Assembly: GCA_013399305.1 (NCBI GenBank)
Contig: VXAI01000035.1
Location: 5,841,003-5,905,002, forward strand
DNA: 64,000 nucleotides
Direction: 5' to 3'
Source: Rostratula benghalensis
Taxonomy: Eukaryota; Chordata; Aves; Charadriiformes; Rostratulidae
In this document: piece by piece, positions 60,830 through 64,000 of the stretch
How positions within the stretch are numbered: position 1 is the first letter of the stretch
Layout of the letters: the number at the start of each line of letters is the position of its first letter
Program-made: the position numbers and the translations under genes
The notes under the pieces: model-generated
Seen by the model: the letters and a program-made list of their open reading frames with translations, nothing else
The model's database searches: none
Told to the model about the DNA's origin: nothing

Positions 60830-61674
60830 ATTGCAAGGTTTTTTTTTTAGTTGGGTGTGTTTTTCAAGACAAAAAAAAATATGCTTTTCTCATGGGTCAT
60901 TAGGACAGGTGGGAAGGGCTGGGGGTCCCGGCCAAAGAGGAGCTGGGAGGACAGAGCCCACCCTTTGCACACTCAGCAAGGAACCAGGGACAGTGCATAC
61001 AACTGGGGAAACACAAGCTCCAAACTGACACAAAACCAGGCATCAGTGCCTGTTTCACACAACTTGATTAATTTTATTAAGTAGACATAAATTTGTGCTG
61101 CTGCTGCTTTTTATCACCCAGAAATTGGAAGGACTTTAATTGTTGCTTGAGTCTTTTGCTAGAGTGTTTGCTGGGGATTGTTCTTTACTAGAAAACAAGC
61201 CATAAAGGTTACACACCTGGTTTAAAGGCCTAATAAAGATAGGAAAGCTGTGAGTTTGGATCAAGGCAGCAGGACAAGATGATGATCTGCAGGCATGGGG
61301 GTTCACCATCAGCTCATACCAAAACATACCTGGTCTTCTCCCAGATTTCACCTAGTGCTAAGTCAGCCACGTTAAGAACATGCACTTTTCCCAAGAGAAA
61401 ACCTGTCCTGTGAGTCCTGATAAATGCTCCACAAGAGAAGCACAACACAGGGACTTCTGCCTCATCTCCATGACCCATGAAAATTTGCAATTGAGGAGGA
61501 CCAAAATCTGCAGTAATATGGGGGTGGTGGGGAGATTCGAGGTGGATAACCAAGAGGAAATGGAGGGGAGGGGGGAGAAAGATGTGCAACAGTTCATGAT
61601 TTCCTGAAAGCTGGAGAGGTGACAGGGTGAGGGTTGCCCACCTCTTGTATCACAGATCTCTCCTCTCTTGCTTG
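60830..61674. other. Unique non-coding DNA
   Basis: Short overlapping frames only. G-rich patches occur at 61519-61534 and 61564-61575. Nothing else recognised. Confidence 0.5.
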
Positions 61675-62600
61675 TCAGAGGGGAAGACGCTCTCGCAGCT
61701 GAGCTGCAGACAATGCACAGCGCAAGGGGACATTTTCCCCCTTGCTGGCAGCTTCTGAGCGTGAAAACACTGGAGGCTTGGGCAAGGAGAGAGAGCAAGA
61801 GGAGGAAGGAGGAGAGTTTATGCCTCCAGTACGTTTTCCCCTGGCTGGGAATTGTCGGCTGCTGCCGAGGAACCAGCCCAGCCGCCAGGGACCCACCAGC
61901 CCTACAGCAAACTCGTGGGCGCTGCCGCCTTCCAGCCAACGCCGGCCACGAAATTCAAAGCAGCCCAGGTTGTTACGCTGTTGCTGGACCACCAGGCTGG
62001 CTCCTTGGTGTGTTTGAAGGGAATCTTTCCACGCAATAAAACCCTCAGGCCGTTATTCCTCGGATGCTTGGCAGCCTGCTGCTGTCACGTTTTCATGGCA
62101 ATAGCAGCCTGCGGGAGGTGGGATCCCAAGTGGAGACAGTTATGAGGCTGTTATACATTTGTGGCACAAGCCAGGGTGGGGTTTTGTTATCCAGTATCTA
62201 ACAGGGTAGCATGTCCTCTCCTCGGCCTGTAACTGCCCCACAGAAAGCACCGCTCCGTTCTCTCCCCCGCTTCGCCTCCGCCGCCACACATCCATCCCAC
62301 CAGTGGCTGGGGTTTGGGGGAATTTGTCTCCAAATGGGAACCAGATTGGAAAACGGATTAGCAGGAATAAGATAAAGAATTAAACCCAATCAGCAGGCAA
62401 CCGCGTTTTTAAAAGGCACAGATGCACGCGATTAGCCTGCCGCATGTGTTCAAGTCAGATCTCAATATCAGAGATGGGTTTGGAGAAAACCTCAAATCCC
62501 CCAAGAGCCCACCAGGGCCCCGGGGCGTGCCTTAGCATGGTGGAGGCTGCGTGCATCCCCAGAGCCGTGCTTGGGAAGCGCAGGGACTCAGACAGCTTTT
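61675..62600. promoter_or_regulatory. CpG-enriched block
   Basis: I count roughly 38 CpGs in 925 bp, several times the background but only about half of the number expected from composition, so it is below a strong CpG island. A dense core lies at 61,855-61,980 and another at 62,250-62,285. A 193-codon minus-strand frame (61358-61939) and several plus frames overlap here; none has a recognisable domain. A promoter or enhancer is possible; no transcript is assigned. Confidence 0.35.
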
Positions 62601-63842
62601 TAGCTGCCTTTCCCCCTGAATCCATCCCCTTTGGTCCCCTGTGTGAGGAGAGGACATCCCTCTCTCTGCTCTCTCCAGCAGCAGGCAGGCATTTCCATGC
62701 CCCCAGTGCTGGCTGTGGGACACAGATTAAAGGGGAGATGGAACAAAGTTAATCCCTATATCACAAAGCCTGAGTCGTCCCAGACAGTGTTTGGGGAGGG
62801 AGGTGGAGGGGAGAAAGAGCCTTTTTTTCTCCTCCACACCCAGGGTCACAGAGTGAGTCAGGGGTCAGGGAATGAGGGTGCTGGTCCAGCCCCACCCGCT
62901 CCCCGAGCAAGGCCAAGGAGGGTGAGAAAAGTTAGGGAAGAACTTCCCACCTCCAGCTGGAGGAGGCGATGGCCATTTCATCACGTCAAGAAATGCTCCA
63001 GCGTCTCCTGGCCTCACGCTTACTTAAGACCCATCTGAAAAGTAAATATTGCTGAGAGAGGGAACGGCATCTGCACACTATCAAGTTTTCCTGGATCTCA
63101 GGCAGCACTTGGGGTCACCAGCTTCAGAGGGTGGTTTTCTACTGGGGCGACAGGGATGGGATGGGGGGGAAGGAGAGCAAGGAAAGGAGGGGGATAAAGA
63201 GATTGAGTTCAGTGGAAGGAGAACTCTGATTTTTGGGAAGCCCTTTCTTGCTGGCAGAGCATCATCATCAAGTTCATGCTGCTTCGACATTTGATACAGG
63301 TTCATGAGTTCAGTAGGAAAACATGAAACCAGAAAGGGCCAAATCCTGACCCCAAACAGGCAGGGAAAGCACTGGCCCAGCCCAGGGAGTGCTGTAATTT
63401 AGCAGCCAGACCACCCTATCGTTCCTAGAACAATAAAATAATCTTACTTCTATAGGACTAAATCCCGAGCCCAGCATGGCTCTTTCCAATTGGTGACAGC
63501 AGAGTCAAGCTGTGTGGTTTGCAGCACCATCAGCTAGGGAGCTCTGAGTATTCTGCAACTATTAATTCAGAGGCAAAAGTCAACCATGAGAGAGGGAACA
63601 TTTCTTTCACGGTTTCACAGCTGGGGAGGCAAAAGCAGGGGTCAAACAACAACCTGGTTTCATGTGTGCTAAACCAGGTTCTCTACTGGCTCTGGACCTC
63701 ACCTGGGCAATGCTGGATTAGGGCCCAAGTGATCATCATGGCAACTGCAGGGGGAGATTCATCAAGTGGCTGTGTGTGCCCACCCTTTGCCCGGCTCCAT
63801 CCTTCTCTGACTGGGTTGAAAGCTCGCTGTCTGAAAGGACCA
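62601..63842. other. Unique non-coding DNA, GC-moderate
   Basis: Frames up to 135 codons (62631-63038 plus) lack domains. AGGGCCAAATCCTGA near 63,336 may be a scrap of the old palindromic repeats. A quadruplex motif at 63144-63169 is listed separately. Confidence 0.5.
63144..63169 (+). other. G-quadruplex motif
   Basis: G-runs of 4, 3, 3 and 7 are separated by spacers of 5, 2 and 2 bases, which meets the G3+N1-7 pattern. Confidence 0.75.
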
Positions 63843-64000
63843 TGGAATCACAGAATTTCCGAGTTAGAAGGGATGTCTAGTCCAACTCCCCTGATAAAGC
63901 AGGATTGCCTAGAGCACATTACTCAGGACTGCATCCAGAAGGGTCTTGAAAACCTTCAGGGAAGGGGACTCCACAACCTCCCTAGGCAGCCTGTTCTAGG
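63843..64000 (-). mobile_element. CR1 LINE 3' end, minus strand, cut by window end
   Basis: Starting at ATGGAATCACAGAATTTCCG, the sequence is the reverse complement of a CR1 3' UTR and the beginning of the ORF2 end. It closely resembles the reverse complement of the 3' end of the copy at 59.9-60.8 kb. It continues beyond base 64000, so its full length is unknown. Confidence 0.93.

Noticed and set aside
61358..61939. 193-codon minus-strand open frame
   Set aside because: Several overlapping plus-strand frames of similar length lie in the same CpG-raised DNA, and the protein shows no domain. GC-rich sequence has few stop codons by chance.
1..64000. CRISPR arrays, tRNA, rRNA, prokaryotic operons, viral genomes
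   Set aside because: No regularly spaced direct repeats, no cloverleaf or rRNA signatures, and no retroviral gag, pol or LTR structure were noticed on either strand.

Overview
This is vertebrate nuclear DNA, most likely from a bird. The clearest evidence is four 5'-truncated CR1 LINE copies, the dominant interspersed repeat of bird genomes. One of them ends in the octamer-type tail (ATTCTATG repeated, read on its own strand). Other support comes from the low overall repeat content, the absence of mammalian-type SINEs such as Alu or B1, several old palindromic repeats of a kind I remember from bird, turtle and crocodile sequence, and two MIR-like fragments. Everything looks eukaryotic: no operons, ribosome binding sites, tRNA, rRNA or CRISPR arrays were seen.

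I find no convincing protein-coding gene. The longest open frames are remnants of the CR1 reverse-transcriptase frame or run through low-complexity sequence. The window is best read as an intergenic gene desert or the inside of a very long intron. Four short plus-strand segments with good splice signals on both sides (46.65, 48.68, 51.03 and 56.05 kb) are reported as weak exon candidates; the 127-nt one at 51.03 kb is the most interesting.

Layout. 0-6.8 kb: unremarkable, with very AT-rich sequence from 3.5 to 6.1 kb. 6.8-7.3 kb: a compact CpG-retaining segment resembling a conserved enhancer. 10.6-15.2 kb: the most structured part of the window, with raised CpG, three G-quadruplex-type G-tracts, an 82-bp purine tract, a 60-bp pure pyrimidine tract, and a short CpG-island-like peak at 14.87-15.13 kb that includes a Z-DNA-prone run. 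15.45-15.93 kb: CR1 on the minus strand. 16-23.6 kb: mostly unique sequence with microsatellites and one MIR-like fragment. 23.7-26 kb: two enhancer-like segments separated by an old repeat, the second carrying a POU-dimer-like site. 26.7 kb: one CTCF-like site. 30.5 kb: a 103-bp tandem duplication. 33.6 kb: a hairpin-shaped old repeat. 36.4-37.1 kb: CR1 on the minus strand with a long surviving frame. 37-52 kb: mostly featureless unique DNA. 52.8-57 kb: more old palindromic repeat fragments and an enhancer-like AT-rich block. 59.9-60.8 kb: CR1 on the plus strand. 61.7-62.6 kb: a moderately CpG-enriched block. 63.84-64 kb: a fourth CR1, minus strand, cut by the window end.

I found no undescribed multi-gene system. 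What deserves follow-up is possible regulatory sequence (enhancer-like blocks, CpG peak, POU and CTCF sites), non-B DNA tracts, the fossil palindromic repeats, and the exon candidates. Conservation, CpG and motif statements are by-eye readings without alignment or database search.
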